Assembly (NCBI GenBank): GCA_964473645.1
Contig: CAYYPW010000012.1
Span: 106,374-170,373, forward strand
Direction: 5' to 3'
DNA length: 64,000 nucleotides
Source of the DNA: HdN1 sp964473645
GTDB lineage: Bacteria; Pseudomonadota; Gammaproteobacteria; Pseudomonadales; Ketobacteraceae
How positions within the stretch are numbered: the first letter of the stretch is position 1; each line of letters begins with the position of its first letter. Under the pieces are notes generated by a model. It searched no databases. It was not told the DNA's origin and saw only the letters and a program-made list of their open reading frames with translations. Of the stretch, positions 18,021 through 25,823 are shown piece by piece. Made by a program: the position numbers and the translations under genes.

Positions 18021-18437
18021 ATGTCTCCAGAGCGGATGTTTTCCACAGCCATTCATCCCCGTTTTTGCGATACCGATGCCCTTGGGCATATCAATAACAC
18101 CGTATTACCCGTATGGTTTCTCGAAGGCCGCGAAGGTATCCTGCGTATCTTCAACCCGAGTTTGAAAACTGAAGATGTCAGCCTCGTGCTCGCCAAGATT
18201 GAAATCGAGTACCTGGGGGAGATTTTCTTTGGTCGTGCCGTTGAAATACGCACCTTTGTATTGCGTATCGGAACCTCCTCCATCCTGGTCGGGCAAGAGG
18301 CATGGCAGGACAATATGTTGCGTTCCACCGCCACGGCCACCATGGTCAATTTCGATAAACATACGCGCAAATCCATCCCCATCCCTGCCGACATCCGTAA
18401 ACGCCTGGCCCCCTATCTGCTTGAACAGGAAAGTTAA
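18021..18437 (+). CDS. Acyl-CoA thioesterase, 4-hydroxybenzoyl-CoA thioesterase (hotdog) family
   Basis: The 138-residue protein is a hotdog-fold thioesterase of the YbgC/4HBT type that should hydrolyse an acyl-CoA. The active-site segment RFCDTDALGHINNTVLPVWF carries D17 and D19 and the conserved GHINN. Core strands follow, with LAKIEIEYLGEIFFGRAVEI and a conserved late ATMVNFD segment. GAGGTAGG lies before the ATG. The patatin-like lipase gene follows about 210 bases downstream on the same strand, so both may act in lipid turnover. The natural acyl group is unknown. Confidence 0.85.
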   Translation: MSPERMFSTAIHPRFCDTDALGHINNTVLPVWFLEGREGILRIFNPSLKTEDVSLVLAKIEIEYLGEIFFGRAVEIRTFVLRIGTSSILVGQEAWQDNMLRSTATATMVNFDKHTRKSIPIPADIRKRLAPYLLEQES

Positions 18438-18648
18438 CTGACAAAAGTCAGATTTTATTGATCTAATAAGCACCTTTGCGCCTGCAGACATTTACAAAAC
18501 GCTACAAACATCCTAAATGTGGATATGTACAAAGGCTTTGACCCACTGGTATATATCGTGTGTCGGCCTTTGAGCCCTTGTCCTGACTGTTGATGCAAAA
18601 AAGAACAGCGGACCTCTGTTGAAGTGTTTGGATGTTCGGGGGTAGTAA

Positions 18649-20115
18649 ATGAAGCGCGCACTCAAAGCCTGCCTGTCAGCGATGAAACAGGCCGAAAATT
18701 ACAAAGCATGGAGCGATGCAGCCAAAGAATACGATCGTCTTTCCGGTAACGACGAATGGAAGGAAGACGACGCATCGCCTCATTACGATTACAAAATGAT
18801 CCGGTTGCGCCTTAACGAATTACGCGCCGCCCGCGAGCGTGGCGATGTATTGCAAACCGTGTTCTACATCAACGAGGGCCTGCACGGAAACCTCGGCCGT
18901 ATCGCCAACTCGGCACTATATGATCGTTGCTTCTTCGGCACCAAGGCGTTGATCAAGGATTACCTCGATGAAGTCTGTGCCAGCCTGACCTGGTTGGCGG
19001 ACTATGATCAGCCCAACTTCACCTTCGCGCAAAAGCTCGAATTCTTCGAAAGAACCATCGCCGCCTTCGGCCAGTCCTCGCTCATGCTCAGCGGCGGCGC
19101 TGCCCTGGGCCTGTTCCATATGGGCGTGCTCAAAGCCATGTGGGATGAAGGCCTGCTACCCAAAGTGGTATCGGGCTCTAGTGCCGGTTCCATTATGGCG
19201 TCGGTGCTGGGAACTCACACCGACGAGGAACTCAAACAAATTTTCGACCCCGAGTACCTGTATGTCGAAGCCTTCCGCACCGTCGGCTGGCGCGGCACCT
19301 TGAAGGGGCAGGGGATACTCGATCCAGCCCAGCTCGAGCTATGTCTTGAGCGCAACGTAAAAGACCTCACCTTCGAGGAAGCTTACGAATTGACCGGGCG
19401 TCAAATCAACATTACCGTTTCGCCCGCCGATCCCCATCAAGAATCACGTCTGCTCAACGCGCTCACCTCACCGCACGTATTGATCAGAAAGGCGTCGTTG
19501 GCATCCTGTGCCATTCCCTATGTGTATCCTCCTGTGATGTTGTGGGCGAAGAATATGTATGGCGAAAAAGTGCCTTATATTCCCTCCCGCCAATGGGTTG
19601 ATGGCTCGATTAAGAACGACCTGCCATTCCTGCGTTTGGCCCGTCTATATGGTGTCAACCACACCATCGTCAGCCAAACCAATCCGCATATCGTGCCCTT
19701 CTTGGCGCGCAAAGAGCGTGAGCGCACCTTTAGCACCTACCTCATGGATATGCTCACCACCAACGCTCGTTATAACGTTGCGCAGTTACTGGATTACACC
19801 AAAAATCGCATCCAGAACCAGAGTGTGGCCTTGTTGTTCGATAAGGCGCAGTCGGTGGTGTCGCAGCGTTATGTGGGGGATATCAACATTGTGCCGCCAC
19901 GTCGCCCGGGCAACGTCTTCCGCGTGATCAGCAATGCTACGCCAGCGGATGTGGCTGAATTCATCCGCATGGGCGAAGAAACCACGTGGCCGCGCCTGGA
20001 GTTGATTCGTAATAGCACCTGCATCAGCCGCACCATCACAGCATGTCATGAGCGCCTCAAACGCGAAGAGAATCGCGAGCTTCAAGCCTACTCAGATCAA
20101 CGCGCCAGCGCATGA
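18649..20115 (+). CDS. Patatin-like phospholipase with N-terminal DUF3336 domain
   Basis: The 488-residue protein has two parts. Residues about 1-135 are helical and charged and match the DUF3336 type (YDRLSGNDEWKEDD, LRAARERGDVLQTVFYINEGLHGNLG). The rest is a patatin lipase: an oxyanion loop SGGAALGLFHMGVLKA (about 148-163), the nucleophile S178 in GSSAG, and the catalytic aspartate D318 in WVDGSIKNDLP. This layout is shared with yeast TGL3/4/5 triacylglycerol lipases and many proteobacterial proteins. It should release fatty acids from glycerolipids. A GGGGG stretch near the ATG may serve as the ribosome site. No signal peptide is visible. Confidence 0.9.
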   Translation: MKRALKACLSAMKQAENYKAWSDAAKEYDRLSGNDEWKEDDASPHYDYKMIRLRLNELRAARERGDVLQTVFYINEGLHGNLGRIANSALYDRCFFGTKALIKDYLDEVCASLTWLADYDQPNFTFAQKLEFFERTIAAFGQSSLMLSGGAALGLFHMGVLKAMWDEGLLPKVVSGSSAGSIMASVLGTHTDEELKQIFDPEYLYVEAFRTVGWRGTLKGQGILDPAQLELCLERNVKDLTFEEAYELTGRQINITVSPADPHQESRLLNALTSPHVLIRKASLASCAIPYVYPPVMLWAKNMYGEKVPYIPSRQWVDGSIKNDLPFLRLARLYGVNHTIVSQTNPHIVPFLARKERERTFSTYLMDMLTTNARYNVAQLLDYTKNRIQNQSVALLFDKAQSVVSQRYVGDINIVPPRRPGNVFRVISNATPADVAEFIRMGEETTWPRLELIRNSTCISRTITACHERLKREENRELQAYSDQRASA

Positions 20116-20144
20116 TCGGTTAAGACGTGCCTGTCTCTCTCTCG

Positions 20145-20159
20145 GCCCCGTTAAGGGGC
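20145..20159. terminator. Short GC hairpin between convergent genes
   Basis: GCCCC and GGGGC pair across a five- to six-base loop between the lipase gene and the ABC protein gene. It overlaps the stop codon of the latter. No T run follows, so it is a weak candidate. Confidence 0.35.
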
Positions 20160-21896
20160 TGAGATATGATGTGCGGATCGTGAATGATTGCGCTCCCATG
20201 TCCAGGCACCGTCTTCGAGCAGCTCAATCACGACGTCATAACATTCGAGATGCTCGTATTTACCCAGGTTGATATAAGTAATATCGGACGCGTTCAGCAG
20301 TTCCATCACATTCGCCAGGCGCTCATCCGATAAAACCGAGCGCAATCGCAACAAAAACGCGAATTTGGGTGCCATCAACAGCAGGCGAGCAATACCCAGT
20401 AGCTTCTGCTCACCCATGGAGAGAAAGCTATTCCATTCCGTGTGTTCCTGATCCAGGCCATTTGCCGCTTCGATGACATTGCAAAGCCCCAGTTTCTCCA
20501 ACACTGCTTTGATCTTGGTGTCGTCTATGTCGTCCAGGCGATCTGGGTTGACTAACGCCTGACGTAGAGTGCCGGGTGTCATGTAAGGTTTTTCTGGCAG
20601 AAAATAAACGTCATCCAGCGGTGGGCGATGCAATTTGCCGGTGCTGTGGTTTTCAATGCCGGAGGTGGTATTAAATAAACGTAATAACGCTTGTTTGTTT
20701 TTGGCGCAAATCAAAACGCGTGTTCCGAGTGGAATGCTAATGTTGAAGTCGCGAATAAGCGGCGGGTCTTCATCTTTGGCTAATAGCGTCACATTTTCAT
20801 AAGTGATACGCGTATCGTCAGGGATCACTTCCAATGTGGTGTTAAGGTGATTGTGCGCATTTTCGCTAGCATATGAAAGCGCGTTCAACCGCGTAATCAC
20901 CGCTGCAAAACTAGAAATCGAAGGAAACTGCGACACCACCAATGAAAACGCATTGACCAAAATGGTAAACGCCAACGCCGATTGAGAAATCACCCCAAAC
21001 TCGGCATCGCCTTCAATAAAAAACGGCGCCACCACCAGAGCAGGAATAATCTGTATCAGATAATTGTAGTTGCCGGTAAAAAAAGCCAGGTTACGATTGA
21101 CGGCAATCATTTTTCGCGCATTGCTGGCCAGCGAGCTTAGTCGATGGTGCAGGCGTAGCAAAAAATTCTTTTCTTGTCGTAGTAAAGCAATCGGTTCTGC
21201 ATGGCCGCGAATATGCAGCAGTTCGCTACGAAAATCAGCCTCTTTATCGACTTGTTTGGAATTCAATGCGATCAGTGGGCGGCCTAGCCAGATCGTGAAC
21301 AGCGAGCCCAATACCGCATAAATGAACGAAACAATAAATAGCATGGGGCTGATGGCCCATAGCACTCCCGCAAAGGCAATGATGGCGAGCAGGCTGTTCA
21401 CCAGCATCAAGATAAACGACAGCGCTGAACTGGTCAGCGCCCGAATATCTTCCGAGATGCGCTGATCGGGATGCTGCACCCCTTGCGTAACCTCTATGAG
21501 TTGATAGGCGCGATCCGCCATATATTGCGCTAGAGTTTTTTCTGTCAGCCAAATGCGCCATAACAGCCCCAAGTGCTCTTCGCAGTAACGTGCAAAGGCG
21601 CCCGCCACGGTTGAAAGCACGAACAGACCCACCATCAATACGGCCTGGTGCATAAAGACGGCCATTTCGCGCTGTTCGATGGCTGTCATAAAATCGCGGC
21701 CCACGTAGCTGATAAGCACATTAAAGCCGTTGGTGCTGACCAGCAACGCTAGCAAAACGCCAAACAGCAGCTTTGCTTTATAGCCCACGTCAGAGTTGAC
21801 GAAGCTCCACAACATGCGGGTAGAGCGCAACAGAATCGTACGCCTGTTTAGCGCGGGCGATGCTTGTTGCTCGCTGGTCTGGGTGGTTGTGGGCAT
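20151..21896 (-). CDS. SbmA/BacA- or YddA-like ABC transporter with degenerate nucleotide-binding domain
   Basis: The 581-residue protein has the layout of the YddA/ABCD-type exporters: about six membrane segments (residues about 40-350, with the family stretches STNGFNVLISYVGRDFMTAIEQ and RISEDIRAL) and a C-terminal nucleotide-binding domain. That domain is damaged. Where Walker A should be (about 393-402) the sequence is LICAKNKQALLR, without the glycines and the lysine-serine pair. Where Walker B should be (about 510-520) it reads FAFLLRLRSVLSDERL, without the aspartate-glutamate pair. The signature is partly kept as LSMGEQKLLGIARLLL. The frame is otherwise intact, so this looks like a protein that kept its fold but lost ATP hydrolysis, perhaps working like SbmA/BacA, which are driven by proton flow. 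The substrate is unknown. Confidence 0.85.
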   Translation of the reverse strand: MPTTTQTSEQQASPALNRRTILLRSTRMLWSFVNSDVGYKAKLLFGVLLALLVSTNGFNVLISYVGRDFMTAIEQREMAVFMHQAVLMVGLFVLSTVAGAFARYCEEHLGLLWRIWLTEKTLAQYMADRAYQLIEVTQGVQHPDQRISEDIRALTSSALSFILMLVNSLLAIIAFAGVLWAISPMLFIVSFIYAVLGSLFTIWLGRPLIALNSKQVDKEADFRSELLHIRGHAEPIALLRQEKNFLLRLHHRLSSLASNARKMIAVNRNLAFFTGNYNYLIQIIPALVVAPFFIEGDAEFGVISQSALAFTILVNAFSLVVSQFPSISSFAAVITRLNALSYASENAHNHLNTTLEVIPDDTRITYENVTLLAKDEDPPLIRDFNISIPLGTRVLICAKNKQALLRLFNTTSGIENHSTGKLHRPPLDDVYFLPEKPYMTPGTLRQALVNPDRLDDIDDTKIKAVLEKLGLCNVIEAANGLDQEHTEWNSFLSMGEQKLLGIARLLLMAPKFAFLLRLRSVLSDERLANVMELLNASDITYINLGKYEHLECYDVVIELLEDGAWTWERNHSRSAHHISAP

Positions 21897-22022
21897 GTGC
21901 GGTAGTCAGGGTAAGAGAGTGTTCCGCGCGAGTCTATCGCAGCCGTTCAGAGCAGTATAGGCGCCAGATCAATGCCCTGACCGATTGCGATGATCTATTG
22001 TCTGCGCGATTGCCATGACGAG

Positions 22023-22490
22023 TCAGCCATTCCCCTCGATATGCAGAATGGTTTCCCATTGCTCATCACTGACGGGCAAGATCGACAGGCGGTTGCCCCG
22101 CTTGACCAGCTGCATTTCCTGTAATGCGGGGTGCGCCTTAATGCTTGCCAGTGAAACGGGCTTGGCCAGGTGCAATTCGTAGGCTACTTTTACAGTGATC
22201 CAGCGTGGTGCATCGGGCTTTGATGCCGGGTCAAAATATTTGCTGTCAGGGTTGAACTGCATCGGGTCAACCACGCCGCTTTCGATAACGCGCGCAATAC
22301 CCGCAACCGCTGGCGTTTCACAATTGCTGTGATAAATAAAGACACGATCGTTTACCTGCACCTGATCTCTAAGCATATTGCGTGCTTGATAGTTGCGTAC
22401 GCCATCCCAAATTTCGCCGGACTTACCGCGCGCTTTGAGATCATCAATGCTGAAAGTGTCTGGTTCGGTTTTGAACAGCCAATATGACAT
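22023..22490 (-). CDS. EVE domain-containing protein
   Basis: The 155-residue protein is a single EVE domain, a PUA/YTH-like fold that reads modified bases. The start MSYWLFKTEPDTFSIDDL and the following WDGVRNYQARNMLRD, VFIYHSNCETPAVAGIARV and PRWITVKV segments are family hallmarks. An AGGA site lies 7 bases before the ATG. Bacterial EVE proteins are often single housekeeping genes and sometimes defence-linked; here there is no restriction or defence gene nearby. Confidence 0.93.
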   Translation of the reverse strand: MSYWLFKTEPDTFSIDDLKARGKSGEIWDGVRNYQARNMLRDQVQVNDRVFIYHSNCETPAVAGIARVIESGVVDPMQFNPDSKYFDPASKPDAPRWITVKVAYELHLAKPVSLASIKAHPALQEMQLVKRGNRLSILPVSDEQWETILHIEGNG

Positions 22491-22812
22491 GCTTACATCC
22501 TGTTACAGGTGGGGCGTTTTTTTGATAGGGTTTGCTTTGTGTTCTTCATCGGATTGATTCGAGCATCGATGCACGCATCTGCAACCGCTTCAGCAGGCGC
22601 ATTCGAAAACGCATTTGCAATCACATTTGCAAACGCATTTGAAAATTTGTTGAAATACGATTAATGTGTTATTACTTAAATTGTCTCGCATTCTTAATTC
22701 TTTCAACTATCCCTCATCACTATGGTTTCGACAAGCCCCTATTGGGCGTTGTGGTCGGGTGAGGCGAGTATTTTGTCATTCTTTTATCAACCATCAGTCA
22801 GTAGCGAAATAA
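22491..22812. other. Intergenic region carrying the 12-bp repeat array
   Basis: This 322-base gap between divergent genes holds no gene I can support. Its main content is the 12-bp tandem array, followed by AT-rich sequence that probably contains the promoter of the zinc-ribbon gene. Confidence 0.5.
22574..22645. repeat. Six 12-bp degenerate tandem repeats, intergenic
   Basis: Six units of exactly 12 bp share the pattern CGCATTTGCAAA with drift (starts 22574, 22586, 22598, 22610, 22622, 22634). They lie in the gap upstream of both the EVE gene and the zinc-ribbon gene. Confidence 0.75.
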
Positions 22813-23277
22813 ATGCTCCAGCAATTAAAACCTGAGATCAATTTTTGCAGTTGTGGGTGTGAAGCACGTCTAGTCAAACACGGTTTTGAAGAAGGAAATC
22901 GAGGAAAGCCAAAATACGTCGTGGCCTGCCTCGATGAGGTGTGCGGCAAACAAGGAAAAGAAAGCAGTTACCCCTGGCAGTCCATACTTGAATGGAATGC
23001 CGGCGCCGAATCCGAATTTCCAGAGGAATTTCCGGTGCCCTTTCTGAATGCCACCGGCCTCACCAATGACGAAACAGAGCAATTGCTCACCCGCAAGCGT
23101 AACGACTGCGAAGAGCAAATTCAAAAACTCAAAAATGGTTCCAATGGTGCCGCCACGCAGGAAAAACTGAAAACCTTGCGCTTGCAGCTCGATTGGTTGC
23201 GCTATGGCCAGAGTTGGCTGGAGCGGCGTATGTCCGCATCTCGCCCCATGCTGAAAGCAGCATCGATGGCTGATTAA
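22813..23277 (+). CDS. Hypothetical small zinc-ribbon protein (Lar-like N-terminus)
   Basis: I do not recognise this 154-residue protein as a named family. The first 60 residues look like a zinc ribbon: CSCGCEARLVKHG, then VVACLDEVCGKQG, then SILEWNAG. The order, with a trailing EWN, resembles the short ribbon of phage restriction-alleviation (Lar-like) proteins. The C-terminal part (about 85-140) is a charged helix, EQLLTRKRNDCEEQIQKLK and LRLQLDWLRYGQSWLERR, probably a coiled coil. No signal peptide is present, so it should be cytoplasmic. The gene stands alone between two tandem-repeat arrays, upstream of a tRNA on the opposite strand, a setting where horizontally gained genes are often found, but no integrase is visible. 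Confidence 0.6.
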   Translation: MLQQLKPEINFCSCGCEARLVKHGFEEGNRGKPKYVVACLDEVCGKQGKESSYPWQSILEWNAGAESEFPEEFPVPFLNATGLTNDETEQLLTRKRNDCEEQIQKLKNGSNGAATQEKLKTLRLQLDWLRYGQSWLERRMSASRPMLKAASMAD

Positions 23278-23300
23278 ATCGCGCAGCATTCTTTTTCTGG

Positions 23301-23338
23301 CGCCTTGCGCACAGCAAAATAGTGCTGTGCGCAAGGCG
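23301..23338. repeat. Perfect 16-bp inverted repeat after the zinc-ribbon gene
   Basis: CGCCTTGCGCACAGCA (23301-23316) pairs exactly with 23323-23338 across the loop AAATAG, 23 bases after the stop codon. No T run follows on either strand, so this is either an unusual terminator or a structural or protein-binding element. Confidence 0.6.
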
Positions 23339-23378
23339 TAGGCTATGAGCCTCTGAAAAAACAGGCGTATACCCGGCG

Positions 23379-23433
23379 CGTTTTCAGCGCGTTTTCAGCG
23401 TGTTTTCAGCGTGTTTTCAGAGTGCTTTCAGCG
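23379..23433. repeat. Five 11-bp tandem repeats, intergenic
   Basis: Five units of 11 bp with the pattern (C/T)GTTTTCAGCG start at 23379, 23390, 23401, 23412 and 23423. The first two are identical. They lie between the zinc-ribbon gene and the tRNA gene. Confidence 0.8.
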
Positions 23434-23542
23434 ATGCGAGTTGAAGATGTTTATTACGAGTTAAAGACGCTTATTAAAAAGGCGTGTGTTGAAAAGAGCG
23501 TGCAGCAGGAGAATATAAGGCGAACAACCGTCAATGCTTGAC

Positions 23543-23619
23543 TGGTCGGAGTGAGAGGATTCGAACCTCCGGCCCCTGCCTCCCGAAAGCAGTGCTCTAC
23601 CAAGCTGAGCTACACTCCG
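23543..23619 (-). tRNA. tRNA-Pro (anticodon CGG)
   Basis: Read on the minus strand, a full cloverleaf is present. The acceptor arm CGGAGTG pairs with CACTCCG, followed by the discriminator A and an encoded CCA. The D-arm is GCTCAGCTTGGTAGAGC, and the anticodon stem CTGCT/GGCAG holds the loop TTCGGGA, giving anticodon CGG. The T-arm has GGTTCGAATCC. This closely matches the E. coli proK product. The first C opposite the last G is normal for bacterial tRNA-Pro. Confidence 0.96.
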
Positions 23620-23636
23620 CGGCCGTTAAGGAGCGA

Positions 23637-23665
23637 ATTATATTTTCCACCGCTCCCGGATACAA
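23637..23665 (-). promoter_or_regulatory. Promoter of the tRNA-Pro gene
   Basis: On the minus strand TTGTAT (23665-23660), a 17-base spacer and a perfect TATAAT (23642-23637) lie 17 bases before the mature tRNA, with a GC-rich discriminator (CGCTCC) as expected for stable RNA genes. Confidence 0.7.
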
Positions 23666-23706
23666 CTTTGTTTCAACGTTTTACCCAAAAAACTTTTAAC
23701 CAAAAA

Positions 23707-24675
23707 TCAGTGGTCTCGCTGAATTGCGAGATCGGCAAGCGCCAGTAGCGCTTCCTTGTAGTGCGAATCAGGCAGCACTATCAGTTGATCTTTGGCATCC
23801 TGTACCTTTTCCCGTGCGCGGCGTAGCGTGTAATCGAGAGCGCCACATTCCTGCACGGTCTGGACGATTTCTTGCAAATGATCGAGGCCGCCATTGCGAA
23901 TGGCATCTTTGATCACTTGTGCTTTGCTAGGAGCGGCATGGCGAATCGCATGAATGAGGGGGAGGGTGGGCTTTCCTTCCGCCAGGTCGTCACCCACATT
24001 CTTGCCCATGGTTTCGGCGTTGCCGGTGTAGTCCAGTACATCGTCCACCAGTTGGAATGCGCTGCCGACCGATGCCGCGTAATTGGCCAATGCCAGTTCC
24101 TGGGCTTCGGATGGTCCGGCCAGCACGGCGCCCGATTGTGCCGCTGCTTCAAACATCTTCGCGGTTTTGTAGTGAATGACACGAAAATAACTGTCTTCAC
24201 TGGTTTCAGGATTGCGGCAATTCACCAGCTGCAACACTTCGCCTTCGGCAATCAGATTGGTGGCGTCGGAGATGATCTGCAGGATTTTCATGTTGCCCAC
24301 GCCCACAATCATCTGGAACGCGCGTGAAATCAGAAAATCACCCACCAAGACACTAGGCGCGTTCCCCCACACTGCATTGACGGTGGCGCGCCCCCGGCGC
24401 AGGTTGGATGCATCCACTACATCATCATGCAGCAGCGTAGCGGTATGCAGAAATTCTACGACGGCGGCCATGGTCAGGTGGTGTTGACCCTGGTAGCCGA
24501 GTGCGCGAGCGGCTAATAAACACACCAAAGGGCGTAGACGTTTGCCGCCACTATCTATAATGTAGCGGCCGACCTGCTCGATAAAGGGTACCTGGGTGTG
24601 CATTTGGCGCACGATCAGGTCGTTGACAGCCTTGAAGTCGGCATCTACAACAGAGTAGATCGCTTTAAAATCCAT
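23707..24675 (-). CDS. ispB: Octaprenyl diphosphate synthase
   Basis: IspB adds isopentenyl units to make the long prenyl tail of ubiquinone. The 322-residue protein is the usual length. The two aspartate-rich motifs are present in the right order: LLHDDVVD (D84, D85, D88) and LVDDVLDYTG (D211, D212, D215). GGKRLRPL near residue 44 binds diphosphate. The gene is divergent from rplU-rpmA, the standard gammaproteobacterial arrangement. The chain length (C40 versus C45) cannot be fixed by eye. Confidence 0.95.
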   Translation of the reverse strand: MDFKAIYSVVDADFKAVNDLIVRQMHTQVPFIEQVGRYIIDSGGKRLRPLVCLLAARALGYQGQHHLTMAAVVEFLHTATLLHDDVVDASNLRRGRATVNAVWGNAPSVLVGDFLISRAFQMIVGVGNMKILQIISDATNLIAEGEVLQLVNCRNPETSEDSYFRVIHYKTAKMFEAAAQSGAVLAGPSEAQELALANYAASVGSAFQLVDDVLDYTGNAETMGKNVGDDLAEGKPTLPLIHAIRHAAPSKAQVIKDAIRNGGLDHLQEIVQTVQECGALDYTLRRAREKVQDAKDQLIVLPDSHYKEALLALADLAIQRDH

Positions 24676-24777
24676 GAGCGTGATGATACCTGCAAGCCAG
24701 ACCAGTGGGAAAAATCAAGCGCCAAGGATGTGGCAGGTGTAACACCGTGTCAAGGCTAACAAATTGTCTTTGCATCT

Positions 24778-24816
24778 ACCTGCAAGCTTGCAGGTGCCAG
24801 TCGATTCCCGTACAAT
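24778..24816 (+). promoter_or_regulatory. rplU-rpmA promoter with an overlapping 18-bp palindrome
   Basis: TTGCAG (24788-24793), a 17-base spacer and TACAAT (24811-24816) make a good sigma-70 promoter, leaving a leader of roughly 155 bases before rplU. A perfect palindrome, ACCTGCAAG followed by CTTGCAGGT (24778-24795), covers the -35 element. The 10-mer ACCTGCAAGC from its left half is found again at 24688-24697, just before the ispB start. This looks like an operator, but the regulator is unknown. Confidence 0.65.
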
Positions 24817-24980
24817 TGCGGCCCCTATGGCTCGTCGAGCGCGGGTGGCTGCTTTTGCGCGCTTGTGTGCTCCTGTAAGCAAGTGTTGCAAACAAGGCAA
24901 CTGGGCAGCGCCGGGCGGGTTGAACAAATTTAGTTGGTTGGGGCAGTCGCCTCACGGTTTCCAAGATTGGAGTCAGCACA

Positions 24981-25292
24981 ATGTACGCGGTTATTCAAAG
25001 CGGTGGCAAACAATACAGAGTGGCTGAAGGCGAACTGCTCAAGCTTGAATTGATCGATGCCGAACCCGGCAGCACGATTGAATTCGACAAAGTATTGATG
25101 GTTGCTAACGGCGAAAACATTCAAGTCGGCGCTCCCTTGCTTGCAAGCGGCAAAGTGTCTGCTGAAATCGTTACCCACGGTCGTCACGATAAAGTGACCA
25201 TCATCAAGTTCCGCCGTCGCAAGCACTACCGTAAACAAGCGGGCCACCGTCAGTGGTTTACGCAAGTTAAAATCACCGGCATCAGCGCTTAA
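24981..25292 (+). CDS. rplU: 50S ribosomal protein L21
   Basis: L21 is a 103-residue protein of the large ribosomal subunit that contacts 23S rRNA. The start MYAVIQSGGKQYRVAEGELL and the basic segment IIKFRRRKHYRKQAGHRQWF are diagnostic. The gene heads the rplU-rpmA pair, 42 bases before rpmA. The long leader may carry an autoregulatory site, as is known for ribosomal protein operons, but I cannot identify one directly. Confidence 0.98.
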   Translation: MYAVIQSGGKQYRVAEGELLKLELIDAEPGSTIEFDKVLMVANGENIQVGAPLLASGKVSAEIVTHGRHDKVTIIKFRRRKHYRKQAGHRQWFTQVKITGISA

Positions 25293-25334
25293 TCGAATCA
25301 AAGATTTTTTTTAAAAGAATTTGGAGGCTAGACA

Positions 25335-25595
25335 ATGGCACATAAGAAGGCCGCGGGCAGTTCCCGCAACGGTCGCGACTCAGAAAGTAAACGCCTTGGC
25401 GTAAAGCGCTTCGGCGGTCAGGTCATCAAGGCCGGCAATATCATCGTTCGTCAGCGTGGCACTGAGTTCCATGCGGGCGCCAATGTGGGTATGGGCCGTG
25501 ACCACACGCTGTTCGCAAAAGTCGAAGGCGAAGTGAAATTTGAAGTGAAGGGCCCGTTCAATCGTCGCATTATCTCCATCGTTCCTGCGGCGTAA
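25335..25595 (+). CDS. rpmA: 50S ribosomal protein L27
   Basis: L27 is an 86-residue protein whose N-terminal tail reaches the peptidyl-transferase centre. The sequence MAHKKAAGSSRNGRDSESKR and GVKRFGGQVIKAGNIIVRQR are typical. The tail starts with AHKKA, so no N-terminal extension like that of Firmicutes is present. GGAGG precedes the ATG. A strong terminator follows. Confidence 0.98.
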   Translation: MAHKKAAGSSRNGRDSESKRLGVKRFGGQVIKAGNIIVRQRGTEFHAGANVGMGRDHTLFAKVEGEVKFEVKGPFNRRIISIVPAA

Positions 25596-25644
25596 GCGCT
25601 TCGCTTTCAAAGGTTTGAGACGCTTTTTACAGCGTTAGTACAAG

Positions 25645-25669
25645 AGGCCCCACCTGCGTGGGGCTTTTT
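25645..25669 (+). terminator. Intrinsic terminator after rpmA
   Basis: GCCCCAC (25647-25653), loop CTGC, GTGGGGC (25658-25664) and a run of five T bases form a standard terminator. Confidence 0.92.
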
Positions 25670-25823
25670 GTTTGGGTCGAGAACAGCCGTTTGTGGCAAG
25701 CTTAGGTTTTGGGCCTGGTAAGGCGAGGCGCATGCTTGTCTAGCAATTGAATGCTCGATACCTTTTGCCAAGTAGTTTCTTTTTTCGTAGTAAGCAGATG
25801 CTGGTAGCCCCGGAGGCACAGAC

